Of a DNA stretch of 64,000 nt, positions 46,516 through 57,474 are shown piece after piece (position 1 is the first letter of the stretch; the number at the start of each line of letters is the position of its first letter). Both the position numbers and the translations under genes were made by a program. The DNA is taken from NCBI GenBank assembly GCA_011526105.1, contig WYAZ01000183.1, positions 44,397-108,396 of the forward strand, written 5' to 3'. A model generated the notes under the pieces. That model was given only the letters and a program-made list of their open reading frames with translations, did no database searches and was not told where the DNA came from. Source of the DNA: Deltaproteobacteria bacterium (lineage in GTDB: Bacteria; Myxococcota; Kuafuiibacteriia; Kuafuiibacteriales; Kuafuiibacteriaceae).

Positions 46516-46911
46516 CTACTTCTTCGAGGACTCGAGCAGCTTCAATCCGTTCCACACCAAGGCCGCGTCTTTCGCCGCCTCGAGCTTCAGCGCCGGGAGG
46601 AGGGCCTTCAAGGCTGCATCCTTCTTGGCGGCGTCCGCCTGGCCAATGGCCACGGTGAAGAAGTCACGCGTTGCGTCTTTGGCCTTCACCTCATCGGAGT
46701 CGAACTTCCCTTTGATGTGGCAGGCGATGCACTTCACCCCTAGACCCTTCGAGAGCTCCTTCATCGACTTCTCGAGCACCTTCTTATCGGTGTCTGTCTT
46801 GAGGACCTTGAGGTTCTTGGGGGCCTTGTCCGCCGACGCGAAACGAGCCTCGAAGATCACGAGACACGCGGTGATGCCCAGGGTGAGAGGAAGTAGGGTT
46901 GTCGGTTTCAT
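46516..46911 (-). CDS. Small exported cytochrome c
   Basis: A 131-residue monohaem protein. The ATG at 46911 has AGGA upstream and starts a Sec signal (MKPTTLLPLTLGITACLVIF). KNLKVLKTDTDKKVLEKSM and LGVKCIACHIKGKFDSDE resemble the small domain of reaction-centre-type cytochromes found as single proteins in many non-phototrophs; CIACH binds the haem. It is convergent with the TPR lipoprotein gene and divergent from the gene at 47007. Its redox partner is unknown. Confidence 0.85.
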   Translation of the reverse strand: MKPTTLLPLTLGITACLVIFEARFASADKAPKNLKVLKTDTDKKVLEKSMKELSKGLGVKCIACHIKGKFDSDEVKAKDATRDFFTVAIGQADAAKKDAALKALLPALKLEAAKDAALVWNGLKLLESSKK

Positions 46912-47006
46912 TCTGGGCAGTTTCCTTTCATGGGGGCGTACGGAGATCCAGCAGAAAGCCTCTTTCATAGAGGCGGCCCGAACGGTAGACGATCCGAAGC
47001 GGGGGC

Positions 47007-48221
47007 ATGTTCATGACGACGACGGCAGCCTTCTCTTGGCTCCTTCTGGCGTTTCTAGGGGCCCCTACGTTCGAGGAAAACCTGGAGTCGGCGAAGAAGG
47101 CGCTCAGGGCCAAGGATCTCGACGCCGCTCGCAAGGCCCTGGGCGTCGCTGAGACTCAGCTCGCGGCGCTGGGACCGAACAAAGCAGATGCCCGTTACGT
47201 CCTCGTCGTCGCGCAGGGGGACCTCGAGGTCGCGGGGGAGCGGTGGGCATCGGCTGGGCGCCGCTACCAACTGGCCTCTCATCTCGCGGAGGACGATCGC
47301 CGGCGTCGAGGCGCCGCGCTTCGAAAGCGCCTCGAAGTCGCGACGAAGACGAAGGCCAAGCGCACTCGGGCGCGGCTTCTGGAACTTCAGCGACACGACG
47401 AGGAGGTCTATCGCGCGCTTCGTCGGCCGCGGGTCGGCGAAAAGGACCTCCCGAAGCTCGAGGCGAAGCTTCAGCTCGCGGCCAGGGCCTATCAGCGCGA
47501 CCGAGACCCTGCGCGCGCGGCGTGGGCTCGGGCGCTGTCTTCCCGGTCCCGCTCTTTATCCTCGGCCGACCCGGAAGCGGCGCTTCTGCATGCCTCCAAG
47601 GCCGTGCACTTGGTCTCGAGGCTGCCGGCCTTCGTTCGCCTAGCCGCCCTCGAAGCCGGGATCCACGCCGCTCGACGAACCGATCGCACGGGGCGCGAGC
47701 TCGAGTTCGCGCTCGAACACAACGCGATCACGAACCACGGGCTCTCGGCCGAGCTTCGTCCCTTCACTCGGACCCGACTGCTTCAGGATGCCTGCGGACG
47801 CTACGAGAAGGCCGAGGGCGCCGGCGCCTGTGCGATTCGGGCCCGCGCGGTGACCGGCGAGTGGAGCTTCGTCGACTTTGGCAAGGCGCCGCCCCGAACA
47901 CAGCTCGGGCCCGAGGATCTCGCCGCGCCCAACGCTCAGTATCTCCCGTCCGTGAAGGAGTGCGTCGAGCAGGTGGCGCGAGAGAATGTAGACAATGAGC
48001 TCTTTCAGGAGGCGAAGGTGACGGTGTCGTTTGTCATCAACGAGGCCGGGCAGGCTCAGGAACTCGAGTTTGCCCCCAAGCGCTATGAGCGCTTTTTTGG
48101 GGAGTGCGTGGGCTCGGCGGTTCAGCTCTTCCGCTACCCGCGCTCGGCGGGCGAGCGACAGACCGTCTCCGTCGCCTTCGAGCTGAGCGCCCCGGCGACG
48201 CGCCTACGGCGAGGCGGCTGA
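47007..48221 (+). CDS. Exported helical protein with an AgmX/TonB-like C-terminal domain
   Basis: A 404-residue protein with a signal peptide (TTTAAFSWLLLAFLGAPT). Basic helical repeats of TPR type (about 25-230) follow, with many Arg and Lys. The C-terminal domain (about 310-400) contains YLPSVKECVEQVARE, VTVSFVINEAGQAQELEF, a second Cys (FFGECVGSAV) and FRYPRSAGERQTVSVAFEL. This is the same layout as the protein at 24062. A second ATG at 47013 is possible. The function is unknown but is likely in the envelope. Confidence 0.75.
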   Translation: MFMTTTAAFSWLLLAFLGAPTFEENLESAKKALRAKDLDAARKALGVAETQLAALGPNKADARYVLVVAQGDLEVAGERWASAGRRYQLASHLAEDDRRRRGAALRKRLEVATKTKAKRTRARLLELQRHDEEVYRALRRPRVGEKDLPKLEAKLQLAARAYQRDRDPARAAWARALSSRSRSLSSADPEAALLHASKAVHLVSRLPAFVRLAALEAGIHAARRTDRTGRELEFALEHNAITNHGLSAELRPFTRTRLLQDACGRYEKAEGAGACAIRARAVTGEWSFVDFGKAPPRTQLGPEDLAAPNAQYLPSVKECVEQVARENVDNELFQEAKVTVSFVINEAGQAQELEFAPKRYERFFGECVGSAVQLFRYPRSAGERQTVSVAFELSAPATRLRRGG

Positions 48222-48229
48222 GACCGGGC

Positions 48230-49693
48230 TCAGTAGGCCTTGGCCCAGATGACGCGGCGCTCGGAAGGCTTCCCGCTGACCATACACACGCCCGCTTCGT
48301 CCTCGAAACCTTGGCCCGGAAGGGGCAAGCAGCGAATGGTGGCGCCGCACTCGGCCTTGACCTGCGCTTCGGTCTCGCGCGAACCGTCCCAGTGCGCGAG
48401 CACAAATTTGTTCTCCTCGCTCTTCATGAGTTCGACGAAGTCGGCGTACTTGTCCATGTGGAGGGTGTTGTCGGCCCTGAACTTCTTGGCCTTGTCGAAG
48501 AGCGCGGCCTGCATGTCCGCGAGTTCGGTCTTGGCCATCTCTGCCACGCCCGCGATCGAAACGGAGCGTTTGTCCTTTTCGTCGCGGCGCTTGAGCTCGA
48601 GCACCCCGTTCTCCATGTCGCGCGGGCCGAGGCCGAAGCGCAGGCAGGCCCCGATGCGCTCGTACTCGTAGAACTTGGGCCCGGGGTGACCTTCGCGGTC
48701 GTCGAACTTGGCGCTGATGCCCGCGTCTTTGAGCGCGCGTTCGATCTCGCGGCCCTTCTCGACGACCCTCTGGTTCTCGGCCTCGTCCTTCCTGAAGAAG
48801 GGCACGATCGCAGCCTGAAGCGGAGCCAGCTTGGGCGGGAGCACGAGGCCAAAGTCATCGGAGTGGGTCATGATCAGGCCGCCGATGAGTCGGGTAGAGA
48901 CGCCCCAGGAGGTCTGCCAGACGTGCTCGAGCTTGCCTTCCTTGTTCTGGAACTTCACGTCGAAGGCGCGTCCAAAGTTCTGACCGAGGTCGTGCGATGT
49001 ACCGGCCTGGAGCGCCTTGCCGTCTTGCATCATCGCCTCGATCGAAAAGGTGGCGTCGGCGCCGGCGAACTTCTCCGAGTCCGTCTTGCGCCCCCTGATG
49101 ACCGGCATCGCCATGAAGTCTTCGGCGAACTCGGCATAGACGTCGAGCATGCGGATGACCTCTTCCATCGCCTCGTCGTGCGTGGCGTGGGCGGTGTGGC
49201 CCTCCTGCCAGAGGAACTCGCTGGTTCGCAGGAACATCCGCGTGCGAAGCTCCCAGCGCATGACGTTCGCCCATTGGTTGATCAGCATGGGCAGGTCGCG
49301 CCACGACTGGATCCACTGCGAGAAGAAGTGACCGATGAGGGTCTCGGAGGTGGGGCGGATGACGTAGGGCTCCTCGAGTTTCTCTCCGCCCGCGATGGTG
49401 ACCACCGCCAGTTCCGGCGAGAAGCCCTCGACGTGTTGCGCCTCACGTTTCAGGAAGGACTCCGGGATGAGGAGGGGGAAGTAGGCGTTCTGGTGACCGG
49501 TCTCCTTGAAACGCTTGTCGAGCTGGGCCTGAATCTTCTCCCAGATCGCGTAGCCGTGCGGCTTGATCACCATGCACCCTTTGACGACCCCGGCGACCTC
49601 GGCGAGCTTTCCCTCGCGGATGATGTCTTGGTACCAGTCTGAGTAGTTCTCAGCGCGTGGCGTGATCCGTGCGAGGTCCTTGTCCTTGGCCAT
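48230..49693 (-). CDS. proS: Prolyl-tRNA synthetase, archaeal/eukaryotic (type 3) form
   Basis: A 487-residue class II synthetase. The class II motif 2 region ([18 protein letters not shown]) and motif 3 region are present. [17 protein letters not shown] at the N-terminus and the C-terminal sequence ending in Tyr (VIWAKAY) mark the short type 3 ProRS, which lacks the bacterial editing insertion. The ATG at 49693 (MAKDKDL) fits the family start. It ends nine bases from the gene at 47007 (convergent) and is divergent from the HSP90-like pair. This form occurs in several bacterial phyla, so it is not by itself proof of recent transfer. Confidence 0.94.
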   Translation of the reverse strand: MAKDKDLARITPRAENYSDWYQDIIREGKLAEVAGVVKGCMVIKPHGYAIWEKIQAQLDKRFKETGHQNAYFPLLIPESFLKREAQHVEGFSPELAVVTIAGGEKLEEPYVIRPTSETLIGHFFSQWIQSWRDLPMLINQWANVMRWELRTRMFLRTSEFLWQEGHTAHATHDEAMEEVIRMLDVYAEFAEDFMAMPVIRGRKTDSEKFAGADATFSIEAMMQDGKALQAGTSHDLGQNFGRAFDVKFQNKEGKLEHVWQTSWGVSTRLIGGLIMTHSDDFGLVLPPKLAPLQAAIVPFFRKDEAENQRVVEKGREIERALKDAGISAKFDDREGHPGPKFYEYERIGACLRFGLGPRDMENGVLELKRRDEKDKRSVSIAGVAEMAKTELADMQAALFDKAKKFRADNTLHMDKYADFVELMKSEENKFVLAHWDGSRETEAQVKAECGATIRCLPLPGQGFEDEAGVCMVSGKPSERRVIWAKAY

Positions 49694-49805
49694 GGCCCCG
49701 CGCGTAGCCCGCGAGGCGACGCTGGGCAACGGCAACCTCGGTGACCCAGGACACTCAGATAAACCCCGAGGCGAGGATCCGGCCAGATTGGGCTATCCTG
49801 GTTCG

Positions 49806-51989
49806 GTGCCGGAACTCGGGTCGAGGACGAGGTTCTCCGTCGATGTGAAGGGCCTCCTCGAAGCCCTCACGGAGCAGTTCCCCGAGCCACTGCTCTGCGT
49901 CCGAGAGCTGATCCAGAACGCGGCGGACGCGGGCGCCCAGCGGATCGAGGTCGAGGTCTCCTTCGATCACTCGCGCGGGCTGTTCAGGCTTTCGGTGGGC
50001 GACGACGGGCGCGGCATGGATCCCCGCGAGGTCGAGGCCTACCTGACCATCGGACACTCCGACAAAGACCCCGCCCGCGACCGTGGTCGTTTCGGGGTCG
50101 GCAAGCTCTCCCCCTACGCGCTCGGCATCACTCGCATGACCGTCGAGACCAGCACGAGAAAGACCGCGACCCGGCTGACGTTCTACCCGGACGGCGCCGG
50201 ACACGTGTCGGTGCTCGAACCGCGCCCGCGTGGCACCGTCGTTCGCGTCTACAAGGAGGTCGGTCGGGAAGAGGCGGAGAGCCTCGCCGAGCGAACCGCA
50301 GAGCTGGTGGAAAAGCGGTGTGGCTCCATCCCAATCCCGTTGTTTGTGAACGGGGTTCAGGTGAATCACGAGATCTGCCTTCCCACGCCGTATGCTGTGC
50401 AGTTCTCCACCCCGGACGGGGAGGGGGTCATTGGCCTCGCCGCTGACCCTCAACGAACGCTCATGGGCGGACGCATCGTCCTCGAGACCGACGCGCCCAT
50501 CCTGGGGCCCGATCTCTCCTACGTGCTCGACTCGGCACGGCTCTCACCGACGCTCTCGCGAAACGCGGTCCGTCGCGACGCCGCCTTCGAGGCTCTGCTC
50601 CGAGTGGCACAGGCTGAGATCCCGCGCCTCTCCGAGCGCGTCTCCGGCGAGCTCCGGGTCAAGGTCGAACGCATTCGTCAACGCAACCTCCCCGTCGAAC
50701 GCGAGCTGGACGCGCACGATCGCGCCGCGCTCGAATGGCTCCGGTCCCAGCTGCTCGATCCGGACGCCGAGCCGAGTGATGCGGTGCGGGCGGCGCCGGT
50801 GCTCGAGACCGCAGATGGTGGGCTCGTCTCCGCGAGCGAGCTCGTCGACACGATTCGCTCGGAGCGCCGCGTGCCTGCATCGCGAATCCCGAGGGTCCGA
50901 GACGAACTCACAGGCTACGCCGATCGCGGCGTCCCGGTCCTGCTCCTCTACCGCGACATCGAAGACTTCCTCGAGCGTCAGGGGATCGAAACCATCGAGG
51001 TCGACGGCTCGGACGATGGGGTGGAGATCGCACCCGGGCAGTGGGGACCAGGTGAGCTCGCGCTCGCGGTGAGGCCTTCGTTTGCCGCGTTCTCCGCCCG
51101 TCGCCGCACGACCCAGCGCGTGCTCTTCGGGGGGGCCACCGCGATGGCCATCGCGACGGGTTTGCTGCTCGCTTCGTTCGAGCTCGAGCCGAGAGCCTCG
51201 AGGCCGGAGGGTATGGCGGTGCTCGAGGCCCCGCCGCTGGACTCGGCCGAAGAGCCGGAGTTCGCCGAACTCGAGCGAGCCCCCTCCCGAGCCGCGCCGA
51301 TCGAGGTCACAGAGGGCGGGCCTGCGACCGGGCCCAAAGCCGCCTCCGTACACGTGCCTTCACCCCCGGGCCCGAGTTCCCTCCGCAGCCTCGTGGTGCT
51401 CCTCGCCGGGGTGTTGGCGCTGCTCTCCGCCGCCGCCGGTCTGGCGCTCACGATCCTCACCTTGGGTCGAAACAAGAACCGAGGCGTCGCATGGCTGCGG
51501 GCCGAGGCCGGGGCTCCGCTCAAGCTCGGCGAAGGCCGTTCGCGCCGACTCGATGTCCTCAGCCGCGCGCTCTTTCATCCGATCGACTTCTTCGTCGCGC
51601 GCGGGTGGTCCATCCGTTCTTCGGGCGCGCGCGCCCATGGCGCGGCGGGCATCAAAGGTTATCGCGAGCTCGCGCCCGAGCCGCGCATCCGCACCGGGGT
51701 TCGGCTCGATCTCGATCGAGTTCAGATCGGCTTCGTAGAGCTGCTCTCCAGCGTGGGCGAGCCCCACGATGGCCGCATCTTGCTTCGGCGCGAAGACCGC
51801 GTGCTCCTGAACCGCAACCATCCCACGGTCGCTGATCTCATCTCGCTCGCGAGCGTAGACTCCGCGAGGGCTCGGGTCATGCTCGACGCGCTGCTCGCCA
51901 CGGACCCCGAGCTCGCAAAGGAGACCGACCCTCGCCAGGTGGAGTGGGACCTCCTGTCGCGCTCGGAACTCGCGCTTCGGCAGGACTGA
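49806..51989 (+). CDS. Membrane-anchored HSP90-like GHKL ATPase
   Basis: A 727-residue protein with an N-terminal ATPase like that of HtpG: the N box has Glu34, Asn38 and Asp41 (RELIQNAADAG), G1 is DDGRG at 66-70 and G2 is GRFGVGK at 94-100. A middle region with RLSPTLSRNAVRRDAAF resembles the HSP90 middle domain. After residue 440 come two hydrophobic helices, flanking a Pro/Glu-rich loop, that would anchor it in the membrane. The tail contains VLLNRNHPTVADLISLA, distantly reminiscent of the zinc-protease tail of the next gene but without HExxH. Start GTG 49806 is chosen by the beginning of homology. It is followed by the second ATPase after 13 bases. Confidence 0.85.
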   Translation: MPELGSRTRFSVDVKGLLEALTEQFPEPLLCVRELIQNAADAGAQRIEVEVSFDHSRGLFRLSVGDDGRGMDPREVEAYLTIGHSDKDPARDRGRFGVGKLSPYALGITRMTVETSTRKTATRLTFYPDGAGHVSVLEPRPRGTVVRVYKEVGREEAESLAERTAELVEKRCGSIPIPLFVNGVQVNHEICLPTPYAVQFSTPDGEGVIGLAADPQRTLMGGRIVLETDAPILGPDLSYVLDSARLSPTLSRNAVRRDAAFEALLRVAQAEIPRLSERVSGELRVKVERIRQRNLPVERELDAHDRAALEWLRSQLLDPDAEPSDAVRAAPVLETADGGLVSASELVDTIRSERRVPASRIPRVRDELTGYADRGVPVLLLYRDIEDFLERQGIETIEVDGSDDGVEIAPGQWGPGELALAVRPSFAAFSARRRTTQRVLFGGATAMAIATGLLLASFELEPRASRPEGMAVLEAPPLDSAEEPEFAELERAPSRAAPIEVTEGGPATGPKAASVHVPSPPGPSSLRSLVVLLAGVLALLSAAAGLALTILTLGRNKNRGVAWLRAEAGAPLKLGEGRSRRLDVLSRALFHPIDFFVARGWSIRSSGARAHGAAGIKGYRELAPEPRIRTGVRLDLDRVQIGFVELLSSVGEPHDGRILLRREDRVLLNRNHPTVADLISLASVDSARARVMLDALLATDPELAKETDPRQVEWDLLSRSELALRQD

Positions 51990-52002
51990 GGGTGCCTCGC
52001 GC

Positions 52003-53862
52003 ATGAAGCCCACCGACGAGACACAGAAGGATTCGCTGGTGCTCGATGAGCCGATGAGCGGCGAGTTCGAGCGGCTGGACATCACCGGGCCGAGGGATGA
52101 GCTCTCGGGCGCCCAGCCCCTCTACCGGGCCGATCCGGACCGCATCCTGCGCGTGCTCGCGGCCAATCAGTTCGAAGACCCCTTCTTGGCCTTTCGGGAA
52201 CTCTACGCGAACGCGCTCGATGCGGTGCGAGGTCGCCCCGAGGGCAAGATCGAGATCCGCGTCGCCTCGGACCGAGTGACGGTCGAGGACAACGGCAGCG
52301 GGCTCGATGAAGCCGCGCTCGCTGCGCTCACCACGCTCGGCGCCTCCACCCGCCGCGGCGCCGACGCCATCGGCCGCTTCGGCATTGGCTTCGCGTCCAT
52401 CTTCGATCCGGCGCTCGGTTTGTCGCTCGTGGAGTTCTTTGCCGCCCGGCCGGGCCAGGAGCTCGGGGTGCGTCTCAGGCTGGAGCCCGACGTCTCCGGT
52501 GGCGTCTCGATTCGAGTCGAGGACACCAAGCCGCCCAAGTCCGGCGGGAGCCGCATCGAACTCACCTTCGACCCCGAGCGCGCCCCCAAAGACCGAGTCT
52601 CGCGCACCGTCGAGGTCCTCGAGATCCACGCCGCGTACTCGGGGGTCGAGACCATCTTGAACGGTCGTCCCTTGGGTCGTGACCTCTCGGACTTCGTGCG
52701 CGAAGAGATCAAGTCGGGCGACTGGTCTCCGGCCGAGCGCGCGCTGGTGTCTGCGTCTGCCGTGCGCGGTCCGGTGGGGGTGGCGGCGATCGATCCTACG
52801 CGCGCGGAGTCGAAGTTTCGCGCGTATCAGCGTGGGCTCTTCGTCACCGAGGTCTCGCTCTCCAAGCCGAACGGTCGCCCGTGGCCGCGCGGGGTCTTTG
52901 GTGCGGCCGAGGCGCACGGCATCGATCTCGTGGCTAGCCGCAACGCATTTGTGGATGGCGAGCCCTATCAGCGCTTCGAGGAAGAGCTGCGGCGCCTCGC
53001 GCAGGAGTCCGCGTATCGTGTGGTGCGGCACTACGAGGCCACCGAAGACAGCTACGCGCGCGTCGTCCTGCTCGACGCGCTCCGTCGCGGCCTCAAGACG
53101 GCGACCCCCGAGGGCATGCTCGCGGAGTCCAAGGATCTCTTCTCCGGCGCGGTGGTTCGATCGCCCTTGTTTCGGGCTTGGGGTGCCAAGCGGCGCTACA
53201 GCTTCGAAGAGCTGGTGGAGATGAAGGAGGCCGAGACCTTCCGCGCGCTCTCCTATCGGCCGGCGGGTTGGGATCTGAAACAAGGACCGGTCATGCGTGC
53301 GGATGACTCCATCGAACGAGACATCTTCCGAAAGCTCTCCGGGATGCGCGACATGCCGCAGGCGGCGAGGGCCGAAGAGGTAGCCTCGCCCTCGCTTTGG
53401 TCCAAGGCGGCGGACGTGCTGCTGTCGGGACCGCGCGCCGAGTACTCGCTGTTTCAGCGCGAAGTGAAAGCGGGCGCAATCCCGCGCGGCATCAAGGAGA
53501 TCGTGCGCGAGCTTCAGGAGTTGCTTGCGACGCCCGAGGTCTCCCAGGCGCTGGGTCGGTTGCTCCCGGGCCCGCTGCCCAGGCTCGGCTTCGGGCTGTC
53601 TCGCAACGCCTTTGGACCGGTCGCCGCGTATCGGCTGGGCGAGATCCGATTCAACGTTCGCCACCGGACGCTCCGCCGACTGTCGTCGGGACCGGATCCC
53701 GTGCTGGCTTCACGCGCTCTGTTGCCGGTGCTGGCCCACGAGCTCGCCCACGTCTGTCACGAGCTGCACGATGTGGACTTCTACCGCACGAGTCGGGCGC
53801 TGCTCCGGGCGTTGGTGGTGGCGACGGCGCGTGTGGACGCGGCGTCCGCCGAGCCGGTGTAA
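52003..53862 (+). CDS. HSP90-like GHKL ATPase fused to a SprT/Wss1-like zinc protease motif
   Basis: A 619-residue soluble protein. Residues 40-190 form a GHKL ATPase: Glu66, Asn70 and Asp73 in RELYANALDAV, DNGSG at 96-100 and GRFGIG at 124-129. A middle region (RGLFVTEVSLS, ASRNAFVDGEPYQRF) is HSP90-like. The C-terminal domain ends with LAHELAHVCHELHDVDFYR: His579-Glu580-x2-His583-x5-His589, then x3-Phe593 and Tyr594. This is the H-E-x2-H-x5-H-x3-F/Y/W pattern of SprT and WLM/Wss1 proteases, with the catalytic Glu intact. No membrane helix is seen. It lies 13 bases after the first ATPase, so they form a two-gene unit. I know of no named family with this fusion. Confidence 0.85.
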   Translation: MKPTDETQKDSLVLDEPMSGEFERLDITGPRDELSGAQPLYRADPDRILRVLAANQFEDPFLAFRELYANALDAVRGRPEGKIEIRVASDRVTVEDNGSGLDEAALAALTTLGASTRRGADAIGRFGIGFASIFDPALGLSLVEFFAARPGQELGVRLRLEPDVSGGVSIRVEDTKPPKSGGSRIELTFDPERAPKDRVSRTVEVLEIHAAYSGVETILNGRPLGRDLSDFVREEIKSGDWSPAERALVSASAVRGPVGVAAIDPTRAESKFRAYQRGLFVTEVSLSKPNGRPWPRGVFGAAEAHGIDLVASRNAFVDGEPYQRFEEELRRLAQESAYRVVRHYEATEDSYARVVLLDALRRGLKTATPEGMLAESKDLFSGAVVRSPLFRAWGAKRRYSFEELVEMKEAETFRALSYRPAGWDLKQGPVMRADDSIERDIFRKLSGMRDMPQAARAEEVASPSLWSKAADVLLSGPRAEYSLFQREVKAGAIPRGIKEIVRELQELLATPEVSQALGRLLPGPLPRLGFGLSRNAFGPVAAYRLGEIRFNVRHRTLRRLSSGPDPVLASRALLPVLAHELAHVCHELHDVDFYRTSRALLRALVVATARVDAASAEPV

Positions 53863-53939
53863 ACCCTCGTCGCGGAGGTTTTGCTCGCGCGCAAATGGCG
53901 TTGCGCTCGGGATGGTCTAGGGGCACGTTCCGGCCCGGA

Positions 53940-55586
53940 ATGCCGAAGTTTACGCTCGACGGGCGCGAGATTGTCGCGAAGGACGGCCAGACCATCATCG
54001 AGGCGGCCACCGCCGTTGGGGTCGAGATCCCGCACTATTGCTGGCACCCCAAGCTCTCCATCGCGGCCAACTGCCGGATGTGCCTGGTGGAAGTCGAGGG
54101 GATCAAGAAGCTGCAGCCCGCCTGCGAGGCCCGCGTGCGTGAGGGCATGGTGGTGCGCTCCGAGCAGAGCAAACAGGTGCTCGAAGCGCGTGAGTCGGTG
54201 ATGGAGTTCCTGCTCATCAACCACCCCATCGACTGCCCCATTTGTGACCAAGCCGGGGAGTGCAAGCTTCAAAACTACTACATGGCCCACGACGGCAGCG
54301 GCACCCGCTTCGACGAGGTGAAGGTCGTCAAAGACAAGGCCGCGGTGCTCGGCCCGATGGTCATGCTCGACGAAGAACGCTGCGTGAACTGCACGCGGTG
54401 TGTTCGCTTCATGGATGAGGTCGCCAAGACCCATCAACTCGGTCAGTTCGATCGTGGCGACCGAGCCGTCATCGGCATCTTTCCGGGGCAGCCGCTCGAC
54501 CATCCCTACGCCGGCAACACCGTCGACATCTGCCCGGTGGGGGCGCTCACCAGCACCGACTTCCGCTTCAAGATGCGCCCTTGGTTCGCGAAGAAGACCG
54601 AGACCCTGTGCGCCGGCTGCGCGCGCGGCTGCAACGTCACGATGGACCACAACAGCGGTCAGATCGTCCGCATCAAGCCGCGCGACAACGACGCGGTGAA
54701 CGAGAGCTGGATGTGTGACGACGGTCGGTTGACCTACCACCGAGTCCACGACGTCGACTCCATGATCACCGAGCCGTTCTTGCGAAAAGACGGCAAGCTG
54801 AAGCGCGTCGGCTGGGACGAGGCCCGGCGTCGCCTTCAGGAGGTTCTGGCCGCCTACGTGGGGGCCAGCGACGGCAAGCTCGGGCTCGCGCTCTCTTCGC
54901 AGATCACCAACGAAGGCGGGGTGGCCTTCATCGAGCTCGCTGAGCAGATCCTCCAGGTCGACAACTACGCCATCCTCGGTCGGCCCGACTGGAAGGGCGA
55001 TGAGCTCTTGAAGGTCGACGATCAGAACCCCAATCGCGCGGGCCTGGAGCTCGTCCTCGAGGCGTACTCCATCTACGACGAGGGCGCGGAGGCGCTCCGT
55101 AAAGGCATCCTCGGAGGCTCGGTGAGCTCACTCATCATGGTCGGTTCCGACTATCCGTCGCCCAACGAAGAATGGGCGGAGGCGCTCTCGAAGCTGCAGC
55201 ACCTCGTCGTGTTCGCGAGCAACTGGGACGACACCTCGCGCAAAGCGGAGATCGTGATTCCCATGGCCAGTCACGTCGAACAGGATGGTACCTTCTTGAA
55301 TCACACCGGCCGACTTCAGCGCGTGAACGAAGTCATCGAGCCCATCTCGGGCCGAAAGCGCGCCGTCGAGGCCGCCGCGTTCACGGCCGCTGCTCTTGGC
55401 GCCGCCAAAGACTGGCGCATCCACACCTGGCGCGACGCCTTCTTCGAACTCAAGAAGCGCGCGATCGAGCTCAAAGACCTGACCCCAGACGCCATCGGAC
55501 GCCTCGGCGTGCCTCTCGGCGTCGGCGTGGCCGACGAGAGCGTTCCCCTTCGCCCGTCGAACAGCCCAGGGGCGCGGGCACCCTAG
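53940..55586 (+). CDS. nuoG: NADH-quinone oxidoreductase subunit G (short form)
   Basis: A 548-residue complex I subunit. The cluster sites are visible in order: [2Fe-2S] cysteines in HYCWHP, CRMCLVE and PACEARVREGM; N5 in HPIDCPICDQAGEC; N4 in CVNCTRCVRF with later DICPVGAL; and N7 in CAGCARGCNV with a final Cys near residue 256. N7 occurs only in some lineages. The Mo-like domain is much reduced, and the protein is well below the usual 680-900 residues. nuoH follows 14 bases later. Other nuo genes (A-F, J-N) are not in the window. Confidence 0.92.
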   Translation: MPKFTLDGREIVAKDGQTIIEAATAVGVEIPHYCWHPKLSIAANCRMCLVEVEGIKKLQPACEARVREGMVVRSEQSKQVLEARESVMEFLLINHPIDCPICDQAGECKLQNYYMAHDGSGTRFDEVKVVKDKAAVLGPMVMLDEERCVNCTRCVRFMDEVAKTHQLGQFDRGDRAVIGIFPGQPLDHPYAGNTVDICPVGALTSTDFRFKMRPWFAKKTETLCAGCARGCNVTMDHNSGQIVRIKPRDNDAVNESWMCDDGRLTYHRVHDVDSMITEPFLRKDGKLKRVGWDEARRRLQEVLAAYVGASDGKLGLALSSQITNEGGVAFIELAEQILQVDNYAILGRPDWKGDELLKVDDQNPNRAGLELVLEAYSIYDEGAEALRKGILGGSVSSLIMVGSDYPSPNEEWAEALSKLQHLVVFASNWDDTSRKAEIVIPMASHVEQDGTFLNHTGRLQRVNEVIEPISGRKRAVEAAAFTAAALGAAKDWRIHTWRDAFFELKKRAIELKDLTPDAIGRLGVPLGVGVADESVPLRPSNSPGARAP

Positions 55587-55600
55587 GAGGAGGCGACGAC

Positions 55601-56716
<1,116 letters not shown>

Positions 56717-56746
56717 GCTCTTCGGAAGCTCGAAGGAGTCCACACG

Positions 56747-57397
56747 ATGGGTCATGCAAAACCAGTCGAGAGCCCGACCGCGAACATCACCTATCGGGTG
56801 CTGAACCCGGACTACGGGGTCTTCGAGCGTGCATTTCTGCCCGCCATTGCCGCAGGCCTGGGCACGACCATTCGTCACTTCTTCGCGAACGTCACGACGC
56901 GCAAGTACATCCGGACCATCGAATATCCCGACAACCCGGTCGAGTACCCACAACGCTTTCGCGGCATGCACCGTCTGGTCCCTCGCGAGGATGGCAAGCC
57001 ACGTTGCGTGGCGTGCTTCATGTGCCAGACCGCCTGCCCGGCGCGCTGCATTCACATCGTCGGCGGTGAGACCGCTGACCAGAGCATCGAGAAGTTTCCC
57101 ATCGTCTTCGAGATCGACGAGCTGCGTTGTGTCGTCTGCGGGCTCTGCGTGGAGGCGTGCCCTTGTGACGCCATCCGAATGGACACTGGCATCCATCCGG
57201 TGCCGGTCACATCGAGGCAAGAGGGGCTGTTCGGAAAGCGCGACTTGCTCGGCATCCCTTCGCGCGAAGAGCGAAAGAGCGGGCGCCGGGACACGACGAG
57301 CCGTCCACCGGGCACCGCGGCGGGCACCGGCCGGAAAGACCGTGCGCATGGCGATGGGGGCGCGGGCGGCTCCGCCGGCGGTTTCGGCGAGCACTGA
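56747..57397 (+). CDS. nuoI: NADH-quinone oxidoreductase subunit I
   Basis: A 216-residue peripheral subunit carrying two [4Fe-4S] clusters, N6a and N6b, in CVACFMCQTACPARC and CVVCGLCVEACPCDAI. The N-terminal IEYPDNPVEYPQRFRGMHRL is typical. A Gly/Arg/Thr-rich tail of about 40 residues at the C-terminus has low complexity and is unlike other NuoI proteins. It ends the nuoGHI run. Confidence 0.94.
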   Translation: MGHAKPVESPTANITYRVLNPDYGVFERAFLPAIAAGLGTTIRHFFANVTTRKYIRTIEYPDNPVEYPQRFRGMHRLVPREDGKPRCVACFMCQTACPARCIHIVGGETADQSIEKFPIVFEIDELRCVVCGLCVEACPCDAIRMDTGIHPVPVTSRQEGLFGKRDLLGIPSREERKSGRRDTTSRPPGTAAGTGRKDRAHGDGGAGGSAGGFGEH

Positions 57398-57474
57398 GCG
57401 CGGGTCCGGGGGTTTCCTGAGCTTCCTTCGGGCCGATTCTTGGAACCCTAAGTAGGACTGAGTAGGATGCCCCT

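Noticed and set aside
48104..49642. 512-codon plus-strand open frame over proS
   Set aside because: It is antisense to a complete prolyl-tRNA synthetase and has no recognisable domain or ribosome site.
51877..53664. 595-codon minus-strand open frame
   Set aside because: It is antisense to the HSP90-like/zinc protease gene, whose motifs are conserved in the plus frame.
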